Positions 1 through 9,481 of a stretch of DNA of 64,000 bases are shown in pieces. The stretch is from positions 2,976,001 through 3,040,000 of the forward strand of contig NZ_CP080492.1 in assembly GCF_019464495.1 (NCBI RefSeq). Direction: 5' to 3'. Below the pieces are notes generated by a model. The model worked only from the letters and a program-made list of their open reading frames with translations, was not told the origin of the DNA and did no database searches. The position numbers and the translations under genes were made by a program. Source of the stretch: Leucobacter luti. Its GTDB lineage: Bacteria; Actinomycetota; Actinomycetes; Actinomycetales; Microbacteriaceae. Position 1 is the stretch's first letter; each line of letters starts with the position of its first letter.

Positions 1-1
1 G

Positions 2-877
2 TTCATCGTGCTCGCGGCGTTCGCTCCGCTGATCGCGCCCTACGATTTCAACGCGCTCTCGGGGCCTGACGGGGACTTCGGATCTCGCACGCCCCCATCA
101 GCTGCGCACCCGTTCGGCACCACGATCGCAGGATATGACGTGCTCTCGCGAGTGATCTGGGGCTCGCGTACCGCGCTGCTCGTGATTGTGATCGCAGTGC
201 TCGCCTCGATCTTCGCTGGCACGCTGCTCGGACTCGTCTCCGGGTATCTTGGCGGTGCTCTTGATCGCGTACTCGTGATGCTCACCGACGCGATCTACGC
301 GTTCCCCTCGCTGCTGCTCGCGATTGTGATGTCTATTGTCATCTCCGGAGGCCAGTCGAGTCTCTGGGGTGGGATCTGGTCGGCGGCGCTGTCGATCACG
401 GTCGTATTCATCCCGCAGTATTTCCGGGTCGTGCGCTCTGAAGTGGTGCGCGTGAAATCCGAGGTGTTCGTCGAGTCCGCACGCGTGATCGGCGCGAGCC
501 GGAGCCGGATCATGTTCCGGCATGTGCTGCGCAACTCGACGCGGTCGCTGCCGCTCGTCTTTACTTTGAACGCTTCCGAAGCGATTCTGACCCTCGCTGG
601 CCTCGGGTTTCTCGGCTTTGGTATCGAGCCGAACTCGGCGGCGGAGTGGGGCTATGACCTGAACAAGGCGATCGCCGATGTCACGAATGGGATTTGGTGG
701 ACCAGCCTGTGGCCCGGCCTTGCAATCGTGCTCGTGGTCACTGGTCTGACGCTGACTGGGGAGAGCCTGAACGACCTCGCGGATCCGCGCCTGCGCAGTC
801 GCAGACGCGTCAAAGCGGGCAGCGGCACGGTCGAAGAAACCTCGATCGCTGCGCGCCAGGAAGGAACGACGCTATGA
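2..877 (+). CDS. Peptide ABC transporter permease, DppC/OppC family (5' partial)
   Basis: Inner-membrane permease subunit of a dipeptide/oligopeptide importer. The reading frame is open to the window edge, so the true start lies upstream; the first in-window GTG at 8 is probably internal because family members carry about 20 more residues. The usual DppC layout is visible: early hydrophobic helix, the LGTD-like stretch degraded to PFGTTIAGYD, several membrane segments, and the EAA loop (ESARVIGASRSRIMFRHVL) that contacts the ATPase. Its stop overlaps the ATG of the next gene (ATGA at 874-877), so the two are translationally coupled. The binding protein and DppB partner must be upstream of the window. 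Confidence 0.9.
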   Translation, partial: FIVLAAFAPLIAPYDFNALSGPDGDFGSRTPPSAAHPFGTTIAGYDVLSRVIWGSRTALLVIVIAVLASIFAGTLLGLVSGYLGGALDRVLVMLTDAIYAFPSLLLAIVMSIVISGGQSSLWGGIWSAALSITVVFIPQYFRVVRSEVVRVKSEVFVESARVIGASRSRIMFRHVLRNSTRSLPLVFTLNASEAILTLAGLGFLGFGIEPNSAAEWGYDLNKAIADVTNGIWWTSLWPGLAIVLVVTGLTLTGESLNDLADPRLRSRRRVKAGSGTVEETSIAARQEGTTL

Positions 878-2613
878 GTCAGCAGACGAATCCGATGCGG
901 ACTGAGCGTGTGCTCGATATCCGCGATCTTGAAGTGACCTTTGCCACTGATCAGGGCGCTGTGCGTGCGGTGAACGGAGTGTCGCTCGCCGTGGAGCCCG
1001 GTCGGGTACTCGCGGTGGTGGGCGAGTCAGGATCCGGCAAGACGGTCTCCGCGCGCACCGTGCTGGGGTTGCTGCCTGAGACCGCAATCGCGTCCGGTTC
1101 GGTGATCCTATCGTCTCGCGACGGCAGCGAGACGAACGACGTGCTCCACCTCACGGGAGAAGAGCTGAGACGTGTGCGCGGCAGAGACGTCGCGATGGTG
1201 TTCCAAGAGCCGTCCACCGCGCTCAACCCCGTCTACACGGTGGGGTGGCAGATCGCTGAGGGGCTGCGTGCGCACGCCAAACTCTCCAAACGAGAGGCAC
1301 GCGAACAGGCGATTGCGATGTTGGAGCGGGTGGGGATCCCGGATCCGCGCGAGCGCGTTGATTCGTACCCACACCAGCTTTCTGGCGGCCAGAAGCAGCG
1401 CGTGATGATCGCCATGGCGCTCGCGCTGCGGCCGGGACTCATCGTCGCTGACGAGCCGACCACGGCGCTCGACGTCACGGTGCAGGCGGAGATCCTGGAC
1501 CTGTTGCGCACACTGCAGGCTGATCTCGGCACGGCGATCCTGCTCATCACGCACAACATGGGTGTCGTTGCGGACCTTGCAGACGACGTCGCCGTGATGT
1601 ACCAGGGTGAGGTGATCGAGCGTGCGCCGGTGGCTGAGCTGTTTGCGCACCCGCGCGAGGACTATACGAAGCAGTTGCTGCAGGCGGTGTTGAAGCTCGG
1701 CGACGGCAGGATCCGAGTGGCGGATCGCGCCGAGGCGCCAGCGCCCGGGTCAGCAACGGCCGACACGGGCGAACCCCAGTCGCGTCCTGCTCCGCTCGTG
1801 AGCGCCCGCGGTCTCGAGATTCGGTATCCCGGCAGGCTCGGGAAGCCAGGCTTCCAAGCGGTGCGCGGAGTGGACTTCGAGATTTCCGCAGGCGAAGTGT
1901 ACGGGCTGGTGGGGGAGTCCGGATCGGGCAAGTCCACGATCGGGCGCGCGATTGCCGGCCTGACTCCCGCGACGGGCGGTTCACTCCGCGTGCTGGGGCA
2001 CGAGATGGTGGGATTCTCAGAACGCAAGTTCCGGGCGGCCCGCCGGGACCTGGGATTCGTGTTCCAAGATCCCGCGTCAAGCTTCAACCCGGTGCTCACC
2101 ATTGCGGAAAACGTCGCGGAGCCGCTCGTAGTGCACAAGATTGCGCGCACACCTGAAGAGGCCCGCGGGAGGGTGAACGAACTGCTTGAAGCGGTGCAGC
2201 TGCCGCGTGCCTACGGTGATCGCTATCCGCACGAGCTATCTGGCGGGCAGCGGCAGCGTGCCTCACTCGCGCGAGGGCTCGCGCTTGATCCGAAACTGCT
2301 GATTGCGGATGAGCCGACCTCCGCGCTGGATGTGTCGGTGCAGGCCCGAGTGCTTGAGCTGTTCACCGAGCTGCAGGCTGAACTGGGCTTTGCCACGCTG
2401 TTCATCACTCATGATCTTGCGGTGGTCGATGCCCTCGCCGATCGAGTTGGCGTGCTGTACCACGGTGAACTCGTCGAGAGCGGCACGACAACCGAGGTGC
2501 TGCAGCACCCGCGCGAGCTCTACACGCAGCGGCTCCTCGCGTCGCTCCCGGTGCCTGATCCCGCTGAGCAAGCAGTCCGCCGCGAACTGGCGCGCGAATT
2601 GCGGGAGGCGTAG
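874..2613 (+). CDS. Fused double ABC ATPase (DppD-DppF type) of peptide importer
   Basis: Energises the preceding permease. The 579-residue protein holds two complete nucleotide-binding domains in tandem: domain 1 has Walker A GESGSGKT, signature LSGGQKQR and Walker B LIVADEPTTALD; domain 2 has GESGSGKST, LSGGQRQR and LLIADEPTSALD. Each is followed by the oligopeptide-type C-terminal extension (EDYTKQLLQAVL; ELYTQRLLASLP). The ATG at 874 is chosen over an in-frame upstream GTG because AAGGA sits 9 bases before it and it overlaps the permease stop. In many bacteria these are two genes; fusion is common in Actinobacteria. Substrate cannot be told from sequence. Confidence 0.93.
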   Translation: MSQQTNPMRTERVLDIRDLEVTFATDQGAVRAVNGVSLAVEPGRVLAVVGESGSGKTVSARTVLGLLPETAIASGSVILSSRDGSETNDVLHLTGEELRRVRGRDVAMVFQEPSTALNPVYTVGWQIAEGLRAHAKLSKREAREQAIAMLERVGIPDPRERVDSYPHQLSGGQKQRVMIAMALALRPGLIVADEPTTALDVTVQAEILDLLRTLQADLGTAILLITHNMGVVADLADDVAVMYQGEVIERAPVAELFAHPREDYTKQLLQAVLKLGDGRIRVADRAEAPAPGSATADTGEPQSRPAPLVSARGLEIRYPGRLGKPGFQAVRGVDFEISAGEVYGLVGESGSGKSTIGRAIAGLTPATGGSLRVLGHEMVGFSERKFRAARRDLGFVFQDPASSFNPVLTIAENVAEPLVVHKIARTPEEARGRVNELLEAVQLPRAYGDRYPHELSGGQRQRASLARGLALDPKLLIADEPTSALDVSVQARVLELFTELQAELGFATLFITHDLAVVDALADRVGVLYHGELVESGTTTEVLQHPRELYTQRLLASLPVPDPAEQAVRRELARELREA

Positions 2614-2623
2614 CCTGCTGGTC

Positions 2624-3817
2624 CTAGCGCGGCGTCGTGCGATGCACGATCACGGCGCCGACGCAGGCCAGCACGGCGACGGTGAGCACGAACAGCGCCA
2701 TCGGTAGTGCCGTGTGCTCACCCCATGCGCCCACGAGCGGAGACGCGAGCCCGCCGACGGCAAATTGACCTGCGCCGAGGAGGGCGGATCCGGATCCTTT
2801 CGCCGCCCGGGCCCGGGCAAGCGCGAGAGCACTCGCATTCGACATGATGAGCCCGGTGCCACCCGTCAGCGTGAAAGCGCAGACGATAAACGCGGCAGGG
2901 GACAGCGTGTTGGTCGTAGCGAGGACCGTGAACGCAGCGCCTGCAAGCACCGCAAACACGGTGCCAAGCACCAGCATGCGCGTCGCTCGCACCGTGCCAG
3001 CGAGCTTCGCGTTGATGAAGTTCGCGGTGATCATGGCGAGCGCGCCGGCAGCGAACGCGAGCGAGTACAGGAACGGTGGCATGCCGAGGATGGTCTGGCC
3101 GACGAACGGGGAGGCTGAGATATACGCCATCATGCCCCCAAACCCCAGACTAAACACGACCATCAGCAGCAGGAACGCGCGGTCGCGGAGCAGCCTGCTG
3201 AAATGGCCGATGGCCGCGCGGAGGCCCGCGGCATTGCGCTGTTCGGAGGGGAGGGACTCCGGGATGAACAGGGCGGCCAGCGCGAACATGACGACCGCGA
3301 TTCCCGCCAGTGTGGCGAGCACTGCGCGCCAATCGGCGATTGCAGAGATGGCGCCTCCAATCGGAGGCGCGACGAGCGGGCCGAGGCCAACAAACATGGC
3401 GATGAGACTGATGGCGCGGATCGCAGCGGCGCCCTCAGTAAGATCGACCGCAATTGCGCGCGACACGACCACACCTGCCGCGCCGGCGAAACCTTGGACG
3501 AAGCGAAGCCCGATCAACACACCGATGCTCGGGGAAAACACCATGGCGATGCTCGCGACCGCGAAGACTGCGAGCGCGCCAAGCAACACTCGCCTGCGGC
3601 CCCACTGATCTGAGAGTGGGCCGAGCACGAGCTGGCCAGAACCGATTCCGAGCAGGAAAGCGGTGAGCGTGAGCTGTACGGAGGATGCCGGTGCTCCCAG
3701 GTCTGCGGCTATCTCAGTGAACGACGACAGATACATGTCGGTCGCGAACGGACCTGTGGCTGCGAGGAACGAAAGCACCGCCAGGAGGCCCGTGGTGAGC
3801 TTCGGGCGGGCAGTCAT
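2624..3817 (-). CDS. MFS drug efflux transporter, Bcr/CflA family
   Basis: A 397-residue, 12-helix proton-coupled efflux protein. The N-terminus reads like Bcr/CflA (ATGPFATDMYLSSFTEIAADL), and the MFS motif A between helices 2 and 3 is visible as GPLSDQWGRRRVLL. Family members export bicyclomycin, chloramphenicol or similar compounds and sometimes cysteine; the substrate here is not predictable. It converges on the ATPase gene with only 10 bases between stops and no obvious terminator hairpin, so the transcripts may overlap. Upstream it is divergent from typA. Confidence 0.9.
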   Translation of the reverse strand: MTARPKLTTGLLAVLSFLAATGPFATDMYLSSFTEIAADLGAPASSVQLTLTAFLLGIGSGQLVLGPLSDQWGRRRVLLGALAVFAVASIAMVFSPSIGVLIGLRFVQGFAGAAGVVVSRAIAVDLTEGAAAIRAISLIAMFVGLGPLVAPPIGGAISAIADWRAVLATLAGIAVVMFALAALFIPESLPSEQRNAAGLRAAIGHFSRLLRDRAFLLLMVVFSLGFGGMMAYISASPFVGQTILGMPPFLYSLAFAAGALAMITANFINAKLAGTVRATRMLVLGTVFAVLAGAAFTVLATTNTLSPAAFIVCAFTLTGGTGLIMSNASALALARARAAKGSGSALLGAGQFAVGGLASPLVGAWGEHTALPMALFVLTVAVLACVGAVIVHRTTPR

Positions 3818-3968
3818 TTTCCGATCATATACGATTGCTGTGAGCGAATCTCGTCAAGATCCGCTAAAATAATGCGTCGGCTTCTTCGGCACCCACGGGG
3901 GAAGGTCCCGCGGTGCCCGGCACCCCGCCGTGTCGACGATCAGATCGTCACGTTAGGACACCACCTCT

Positions 3969-5876
3969 ATGGCTCTCGCTACTCGCGAAGACCTCCGCAA
4001 CGTTGCTATTGTCGCGCACGTCGACCATGGCAAGACCACGCTCGTCGATGCCATGCTGCGTCAGACCAACTCCTTCGATGCGCACGCAGATGTCGACGAC
4101 CGGGTCATGGACTCGAACGATCTCGAGCGCGAAAAAGGCATTACGATCCTCGCCAAGAACACGGCGATCTCATACGAGGGGGAGCACGCTCACAACGGCC
4201 CCATCGTCATCAACGTTGTCGACACCCCGGGTCACGCTGACTTCGGTGGCGAGGTCGAGCGCGCACTGTCGATGGTTGACGGTGTGGTGCTGCTCGTTGA
4301 CGCCTCGGAAGGCCCGCTGCCGCAGACCCGCTTCGTGCTCCGCAAGGCACTCGAAGCGAAGCACCCCGTCATCCTCGCGGTCAACAAGACTGACCGCCCC
4401 GACGCGCGCATCCCCGAGGTCGTCAGCGAAGCGCAGGACCTGCTCCTCGGCCTCGCCTCTGATCTTGCGGACGACGTCCCGGATCTCGACATCGACGCGG
4501 TGCTCAACGTCCCCGTCGTATACCTCTCGGGCCGCGCCGGTGCGTCCAGCCTGAATGAGCCCGCCAACGGCACGCTGCCCGATGGTGACACCCTTGAGGC
4601 GCTGTTCGGCGCGATCCTCGAGCACGTCCCCGCACCCACCTACGATGACGAGCACCCGCTGCAGGCACACGTCACGAACCTTGACTCCTCGCCGTTCCTC
4701 GGCCGTATCGCGCTGCTGCGCGTGCACCACGGTGAGATCCGCAAGGGCGAGACCGTTGCGTGGGTCCGTCACGACGGAACCGTACAGAACGTTCGCATCA
4801 CCGAGCTCATGCTCACCAAGGCGCTCTCACGCTACAACGCAGAGAAGGCCGGCCCCGGCGACATCGTCGCGATCGCAGGCATCGAAGAGATCACGATCGG
4901 CGAGACCATCGCTGACGCAGAGGACGTGCGTCCGCTGCCCATGATCGAGATCGACGAGCCCGCCATCTCGATGACGATCGGTGCGAACACGTCGCCGCTC
5001 GTTGGCAAGGTCAAGGGCCACAAGCTCACCGCGCGCATGATCAAGGACCGCCTGGATCGCGAGCTGGTCGGCAACGTCTCGCTCAAGGTTGTTGACGTGG
5101 GCCGTCCCGATGCGTGGGAGGTGCAGGGCCGAGGCGAGCTCGCACTGTCGATCCTCGTCGAGAACATGCGCCGCGAAGGCTTCGAACTCACCGTTGGTAA
5201 GCCCCAGGTGGTCACCAAGCAGGTCGACGGTAAGACACACGAGCCCTACGAGCACCTGACGATCGATACGCCGGAGGAGCACCTCGGTGCGATCACCCAG
5301 CTCCTCGCATCCCGCAAGGGCCGCATGGAGAACATGGTGAACAACGGCACCGGCTGGGTGCGCATGGAGTTCATCGTTCCTTCGCGTGGCCTGATCGGCT
5401 TCCGCTCGGAGTTCATGACCACGACTCGTGGCACCGGCATCGCCAACGCGATCTCCCACGGCTACGACGCGTGGGCTGGCCCCATCGTCACCCGCAACAA
5501 CGGGTCAATCGTTGCTGACCGCACCGGTGTGGTGACCCCGTTCTCGATGATCAACCTGCAGGAGCGGATGACGTTCTTCGTCCAGCCCACGCAGGAGGTC
5601 TACGAGGGCATGGTCATCGGTGAGAACTCACGTTCCGAGGACATGGACGTGAACATCACCAAGGAAAAGAAGCTCACCAACATGCGTGCGGCGAGCTCCG
5701 ACTCCTTCGAATCGATGACTCCGCCGCGCCAGCTCTCCCTTGAGGAATCGCTGGAGTTTGCCCGCGAGGACGAGTGCGTCGAGGTCACCCCCGAGGTTGT
5801 CCGCATCCGCAAGGTCGTACTCGAGGCCAACGCACGTGCACGCAGCGCGTCGCGGGTGAAGAACCAGGGCAAGTAA
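3969..5876 (+). CDS. typA: GTP-binding ribosome-associated factor TypA/BipA
   Basis: Translational GTPase that binds the ribosome and supports subunit assembly and stress or cold growth. The 635-residue length is normal for the family. GTPase motifs are intact: AHVDHGKTT (G1, near residue 16), [14 protein letters not shown] (G3) and NKTDRP (G4); elongation-factor domains II, III and V follow, then the BipA-specific C-terminus ([29 protein letters not shown]). The ATG at 3969 gives the conserved [14 protein letters not shown] start. A possible -10 (TAAAAT, about 3865) lies in the upstream intergenic stretch, but no matching -35 at normal spacing is clear. A strong hairpin follows the stop. Confidence 0.96.
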   Translation: MALATREDLRNVAIVAHVDHGKTTLVDAMLRQTNSFDAHADVDDRVMDSNDLEREKGITILAKNTAISYEGEHAHNGPIVINVVDTPGHADFGGEVERALSMVDGVVLLVDASEGPLPQTRFVLRKALEAKHPVILAVNKTDRPDARIPEVVSEAQDLLLGLASDLADDVPDLDIDAVLNVPVVYLSGRAGASSLNEPANGTLPDGDTLEALFGAILEHVPAPTYDDEHPLQAHVTNLDSSPFLGRIALLRVHHGEIRKGETVAWVRHDGTVQNVRITELMLTKALSRYNAEKAGPGDIVAIAGIEEITIGETIADAEDVRPLPMIEIDEPAISMTIGANTSPLVGKVKGHKLTARMIKDRLDRELVGNVSLKVVDVGRPDAWEVQGRGELALSILVENMRREGFELTVGKPQVVTKQVDGKTHEPYEHLTIDTPEEHLGAITQLLASRKGRMENMVNNGTGWVRMEFIVPSRGLIGFRSEFMTTTRGTGIANAISHGYDAWAGPIVTRNNGSIVADRTGVVTPFSMINLQERMTFFVQPTQEVYEGMVIGENSRSEDMDVNITKEKKLTNMRAASSDSFESMTPPRQLSLEESLEFAREDECVEVTPEVVRIRKVVLEANARARSASRVKNQGK

Positions 5877-5895
5877 CCCAACTTCGCCGCAGGTG

Positions 5896-5934
5896 CGACA
5901 GCGCCCCATCCCCTCACGGGGGTGGGGCGCTGTT
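5896..5934 (+). terminator. Hairpin terminator after typA
   Basis: Near-perfect inverted repeat with arms ACAGCGCCCCATCCC and GGGGTGGGGCGCTGT around a short loop, about 20 bases after the typA stop. There is no long T tract, as is common in high-GC actinobacteria. Confidence 0.7.
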
Positions 5935-5957
5935 GCGTTGAGGCGTATGATCGCCGC

Positions 5958-6647
5958 ATGGCACTCATGTATGAAACGACGATGTCCCCGTCAAAGTTCG
6001 AGCTGCTCGCATCGTGGCTCCCCACGCGGCCATGGTTCCGCGGCGACGTGTCTGCACTGGAAAAGGTCACAGCGTACCGGCTCGATGACCCGGAAGGTGA
6101 GGTGGGGATCGAAGGCCACCTCGTTACCGCCGGAGATGACACGATCTATCACGTCGTGCTCACCTACCGCGGGGAACCGCTGGCCGATGGTGAAGAGTTC
6201 CTGCTCGGCACCAGTGAACACGGCGTGCTCGGCACACGCTGGATTAGCGACGGCGCCGGGGATCCGGTCTCGCGCACCGTGCTCGCGGAGGCGATGGCGC
6301 ACGGACGTTCCGAAGCCGAGCAGTTCTACGAGAACGCGGCGGGGGAGACCTCACAACTCCGGCCGCTCAGCCAGCTCAGAGGCTCCGGGGACCCCGAGAG
6401 CGCTGTGCCTGAAATGTGGGCGGCATCGGTGTCCGAATTCGGTGGCGTCACGATCGCGGAAACCGGATTCGCCACGCTCCGGATCCGGCACGTGCTCGAT
6501 GCCGCAGCGCTCGCCGGAGGCGGCGCTGAGGCGCTCGCAGCGGCCGAGAGCGGCGCAGGGCCGGAAGCGTACGCGCTGCGCCTTACCTGGGCCGGCCAGG
6601 AGCTTCCGGTCACGATCGCGGCGCTCACAACAGTGGCTCCCGAGTAA
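5958..6647 (+). CDS. Maltokinase N-terminal cap-like protein (Mak_N_cap family, stand-alone)
   Basis: A 229-residue soluble protein resembling the N-terminal cap domain of actinobacterial maltokinases, found alone here without a kinase domain. Recognition rests on the pattern FELLASWLPTRPWF near the start and VEGHLV/YHVVLTYRG-like strands followed by an H/G-rich turn (LGTSEHGVLGTRWI) before a helical region containing PEMWAASVSEF. Stand-alone versions of this domain are widespread in Actinobacteria and have no assigned role. The ATG at 5958 is preferred over the ORF opening at 5922 because the latter lies inside the typA terminator hairpin. No operon partner. Confidence 0.65.
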   Translation: MALMYETTMSPSKFELLASWLPTRPWFRGDVSALEKVTAYRLDDPEGEVGIEGHLVTAGDDTIYHVVLTYRGEPLADGEEFLLGTSEHGVLGTRWISDGAGDPVSRTVLAEAMAHGRSEAEQFYENAAGETSQLRPLSQLRGSGDPESAVPEMWAASVSEFGGVTIAETGFATLRIRHVLDAAALAGGGAEALAAAESGAGPEAYALRLTWAGQELPVTIAALTTVAPE

Positions 6648-6757
6648 GTCCCGGACGGCAGCCAGGCTCGACCCGCCCGGAATCTCGGAAGCGACCACCC
6701 CGATTTCCAAGTTTGGCCACTGACCCGCTACAGTAGTCCATGCGTGAGAACGCAAAT

Positions 6758-6831
6758 CGGGATGTGGCGCAGCTTGGTAGCGCACGTCGTTCGGGACGAC
6801 GGGGTCGCAGGTTCAAATCCTGTCATCCCGA
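6758..6831 (+). tRNA. tRNA-Pro (anticodon CGG)
   Basis: Cloverleaf is complete: acceptor arms CGGGATG and CATCCCG with discriminator A, D loop AGCTTGGTAGC, anticodon stem CGTCG/CGACG with loop TTCGGGA (anticodon CGG), and T arm with GGTTCAAATCC. No CCA is encoded. Proline tRNA genes are frequent integration targets of phages and islands, and the DNA that follows is phage-derived, but I found no second copy of the tRNA 3' end in the window. Confidence 0.95.
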
Positions 6832-6837
6832 CAGTAA

Positions 6838-6883
6838 CCCCCGGAACTACCGCAGAAACATGCGGAAGTTCCGGGGGTTTTTT
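6838..6883 (+). terminator. Rho-independent terminator of tRNA-Pro
   Basis: Left arm CCCCGGAACT and right arm AGTTCCGGGG, with an inner CCGCA/TGCGG pairing, followed directly by six T residues. Begins seven bases after the tRNA. Confidence 0.92.
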
Positions 6884-7095
6884 GTTGCCCAAGAGTTCCC
6901 ACCCAGGCTCAGAGCATATTTAGGGCACATGGGAAACTACGCCGCCTCTGATGAAGCTTCTTCGCGCCTGTTCTTGACTAGCTCTTGAAGCGCTTTCTCG
7001 CGCCGAGTTTCCATGAGGACTGCCACCTCCTGGATGCGATCTCGCCACTGTGCGGTCCCACCACATGACAGGCAGAAGTCTTGAGGTGGACGGAG

Positions 7096-7365
7096 ATGTC
7101 GGTGAGTGACTGTATCGGCCGCGCAGCAGAAGCAGTGACGTGGGTGGCTGACAGGTCGCACATGAGTGCAGAGGCGCTGATGAAAGCGCAGGTGCACGTA
7201 ACTCTTGCCCTGGTGGAGCAGCAGCGCATTCACCCCCTGATCGCGCTGTGGCATGGCTCGCCCGTGAAAGAGGAATGCATCAGGGACGGTGAACGAGGCC
7301 TGTTGGGCGGGAGTAGCGGAGTGCTGCGCCCTGAGATCCGTGACGGATTGGGGGTCCGTGAGTAA
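7096..7365 (+). CDS. Small phage-type hypothetical protein
   Basis: An 89-residue ORF starting at ATG 7096 with a purine-rich GGACGG upstream. The sequence (GRAAEAVTWVADRSHMSAEALMKAQVHV) is helical and reads as natural protein; I do not recognise a domain. Its stop overlaps the GTG of the HNH-like gene (7358), the coupling typical of phage early operons. It lies in a stretch where neighbouring genes are decayed, so expression is uncertain. Confidence 0.45.
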   Translation: MSVSDCIGRAAEAVTWVADRSHMSAEALMKAQVHVTLALVEQQRIHPLIALWHGSPVKEECIRDGERGLLGGSSGVLRPEIRDGLGVRE

Positions 7366-7813
7366 AGGCATCCCGAAGAATACTGTGGCCATGGTGTTGA
7401 AGAGGGATCAAGGCCTTTGTGTTCCTTGGATCTCCGCGCATTGCTTGGGTGAAGCGCAGGTCGCTGCTCATCGAGGGAACCGGGGCAATGGCGGAGCAAG
7501 GTTCGGGGTACTGGACCAGCCCTCGAACCTGATTGCCGCGTGCTCGCCCTGCAACGGGTTCAACGAGGCCAGTGCTGATCGTGCCGAACTTGAAGCGCGC
7601 GGAGTTCAGGCGCGTGATGACTCCACCCCGCCGAAGACCGCCCAGCGCGCTCTCATAACACCTGTCCGCTACCCGGAAGGGCGGTTGTTCTATCTGGATG
7701 ACGAAGGGGGACGCGTCGAACTCGACACGACCCCGTATGAGCGAGAAAGGAGGTGCAAGGTGGCGTGGTTTCGTGTTGATGGTCAGTTCGGTACGAACCC
7801 GAATTCGAGGTAA
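7358..7813 (+). CDS. Phage HNH-endonuclease-like protein
   Basis: A 151-residue protein with the order expected of phage HNH-like accessory proteins: a Cys-containing knuckle (RDQGLCVPW...HCL), then AAHRGNRGNGG with the first His, an Asn-bearing turn (SNLIAACSPCNG), and a C-terminal beta region (EGRLFYLDDEGG). Such genes often sit near replication genes of actinophages, where they may help packaging or homing; the catalytic set is incomplete enough that nuclease activity is not certain. The start at GTG 7358 overlaps the previous stop; an internal ATG at 7391 is also possible. One of the few intact-looking genes of the degenerate phage module. Confidence 0.55.
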   Translation: MSKGIPKNTVAMVLKRDQGLCVPWISAHCLGEAQVAAHRGNRGNGGARFGVLDQPSNLIAACSPCNGFNEASADRAELEARGVQARDDSTPPKTAQRALITPVRYPEGRLFYLDDEGGRVELDTTPYERERRCKVAWFRVDGQFGTNPNSR

Positions 7814-8475
7814 ATTCCGAGGGCAGAGCGGCATGCCTGTTTGGGGTTGTGGCTGCAGGCTGGCGTTTGGTCAGCGCAGCCTCTCACGGCTGGTCGGACT
7901 CCGGGTTACATGCTCGATGAGTTGGGGACGAATGTGTCTCACCAGGACAGACTTGTGACGGTCGGATTGTGGCAGGACGAAGGCGATGACATCGCGTTCA
8001 ACGACTGGACCGACTACCAACCGTCGCTTGCTGACGCAATGGCTAACAGGGAGAAGGGGCGCCGCCGGAAGGAAGCCTATCGATTCAAAAAGGCCGAAAC
8101 CACAGGGCAAAATCCCGACGGGACACAAACGGAAGAGGGTTCCGGGACACCCCGACCCGGCCTACTAAAGGAAGTAGCTAACGCTACTTCTACGCGCAAG
8201 GCTCACGAATCACATCCTATTGGATGCCCGATTTTGGTCCTATCCAGCAGCTGCAGTTCGAGTGTCCTGGCCTTGATCTGGAATCCGAGCACAAGGTGTT
8301 CGTTGACTACTGGATCGCTCAGCCAGTGCAGAAGAGCGTGAAGCCCGATTGGGCCAACTGGATGCGCCGCAATCAAAGTGAACGTGGTGTCTCTATTCGC
8401 GGTGCGGGGTCGAAGCCGACTGCTGGTGATAGGGCTCGGGCGATCGCTGACGAGTTCAGGAAGGATAGGCCATGA
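7814..8475 (+). pseudogene. Truncated, frameshifted phage replication (replisome organiser-like) protein
   Basis: Two frames together spell one phage protein. The frame open from 7814 gives LGLWLQAGVWSAQPLTAG, then YMLDELGTNVSHQDRLVTVG, FNDWTDYQPSLADAMANREK and RRRKEAYRFKK, the pattern of actinophage replication initiators. After about 8200 sense passes to another frame (8224-8475), giving FVDYWIAQPVQKSVKPDWAN and WMRRNQ, the usual C-terminus of the same family. The N-terminal start region is missing because the frame is closed by a stop at 7811. So the gene has lost its start and carries at least one indel. Its last codon overlaps the next relic (ATGA at 8472). Confidence 0.55.
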
Positions 8476-8693
8476 CGCCGGGTGAAGTTGCTGACCTGCT
8501 CAGCCTGTTCGTGGAGCTTGAACGGTACCCGACCGCGGACAAGATGACGAAATGGAAAGTGGTGGCTTGAACTGCAGTGTTCGAGCAGGAAGCGCCAGCT
8601 ATGACGTTCGATGAAGCGCAGCCGCTCGTGATCCGCTATTACGGGACCGCGGGGGAGTCGCTGACACCTTTCGCGTTGATTGAGGCGGGCTGA
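8472..8693 (+). pseudogene. Frameshifted phage early-region hypothetical gene
   Basis: Starts at ATG 8472 as MTPGEVADLLSLFVELERYP and stops after 32 codons. A second frame then continues sensibly with AVFEQEAPAMTFDEAQPLVI and ESLTPFALIEAG to a stop at 8691-8693. The two halves look like the N- and C-termini of one small helical phage protein that lost a middle piece, with the frame changed. Function unknown. Confidence 0.45.
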
Positions 8694-8700
8694 GAAACCA

Positions 8701-8885
8701 ATGATGCCGTCCCAGATCGCAGCGGACGTGCGCGTGGCGAAGCGGCTTGGGATGGCGGCTGCGGATCACCGCGCGCTTGACCCGCTACCCACTACCCGCT
8801 GCCCGCTGATGTTGCGTGCCGGCTGGCGGAGTATCGAGCTGGCGTGAATGCGGAGGCTCCAACTGTTGAGTCGGGGCCTTTGTAG
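8701..8885 (+). pseudogene. Frameshifted small phage hypothetical gene
   Basis: Begins MMPSQIAADVRVAKRLGMAA and runs into a stop at 8845-8847. In the next frame PADVACRLAEYRAGVNAEAP continues to a stop at 8883-8885. The join lies in a short CTACCC/CTGCCC repeat around 8776-8806, which suggests slippage as the cause. No domain recognised. Confidence 0.4.
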
Positions 8886-8908
8886 TCCCCGTTGAGGCTC
8901 GATGCTGG

Positions 8909-9477
8909 GTGGCGACTGTGACCGACGAGGAAGTGTTCGAACTACTCCCGATAACTGCAAAGCCCGTGACCGCTGTCCGAGGCCGCGACGCGGCCCGTGT
9001 CGCGGAGTGCTTCGAAGAAGGCCGTGCGGACGTGCTGGCCGTGATCCTCGCCGGTATGCACTGGGGATCTCGCGGCGGCACGAAACGAAGCACTCAGGGA
9101 AGCCGCCAGCGCGAAAGCGTCTGAGCAGCCTGCGTGCACGAATCTACGGGCCACGAAAGAACGAATGAAAGAACCCGAGCGAGATCTTGATACCACTGCA
9201 GAACGATTCCGCACGAGAACGTGAGCCGCATGAAAGAACCCGAACAGTCGCCATTCTGGCCAGACCGTATCCGAGAGATAGCAGACCAGCTCAACAACGA
9301 AAAGGAAAACGAATGCGTGCAGAAGATGACCTCGCCGCTGCGATGAAGAGAATCGCGAACATGGGCGTGACAATCAGCGTGAACCGTGCGCCCGGTTCGG
9401 CGTTCCGGGATCCGTCACCGACGGATGAGATCGTGCGTGCAGCACCGAGACAAGGAATCTACGAAAAAAAGGGCTGA
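8909..9477 (+). pseudogene. Cluster of tiny phage ORFs, partly frameshifted
   Basis: Three overlapping short frames lie here. From GTG 8909 the protein begins MATVTDEEVFELLPITAKPV, but after GMHWGS the sensible frame changes (EALREAASAKASEQPACTNL). A 38-residue ORF at 9230-9346 starts MKEPEQSPFWPDRIREIADQ. A 54-residue ORF at 9313-9477 starts MRAEDDLAAAMKRIANMGV. All have phage-like gene density, and the last ends four bases before the ssb relic. None has a recognisable function. Confidence 0.35.
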
Positions 9478-9481
9478 AATC

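Noticed and set aside
694..873. Earlier start for the double ATPase
   Set aside because: Lies within the permease gene in another frame; the ATG at 874 has an RBS and overlaps the permease stop.
6937..7392. 151-residue minus-strand ORF with several Cys
   Set aside because: Antisense of the better supported 7096 and 7358 genes; no start signal.
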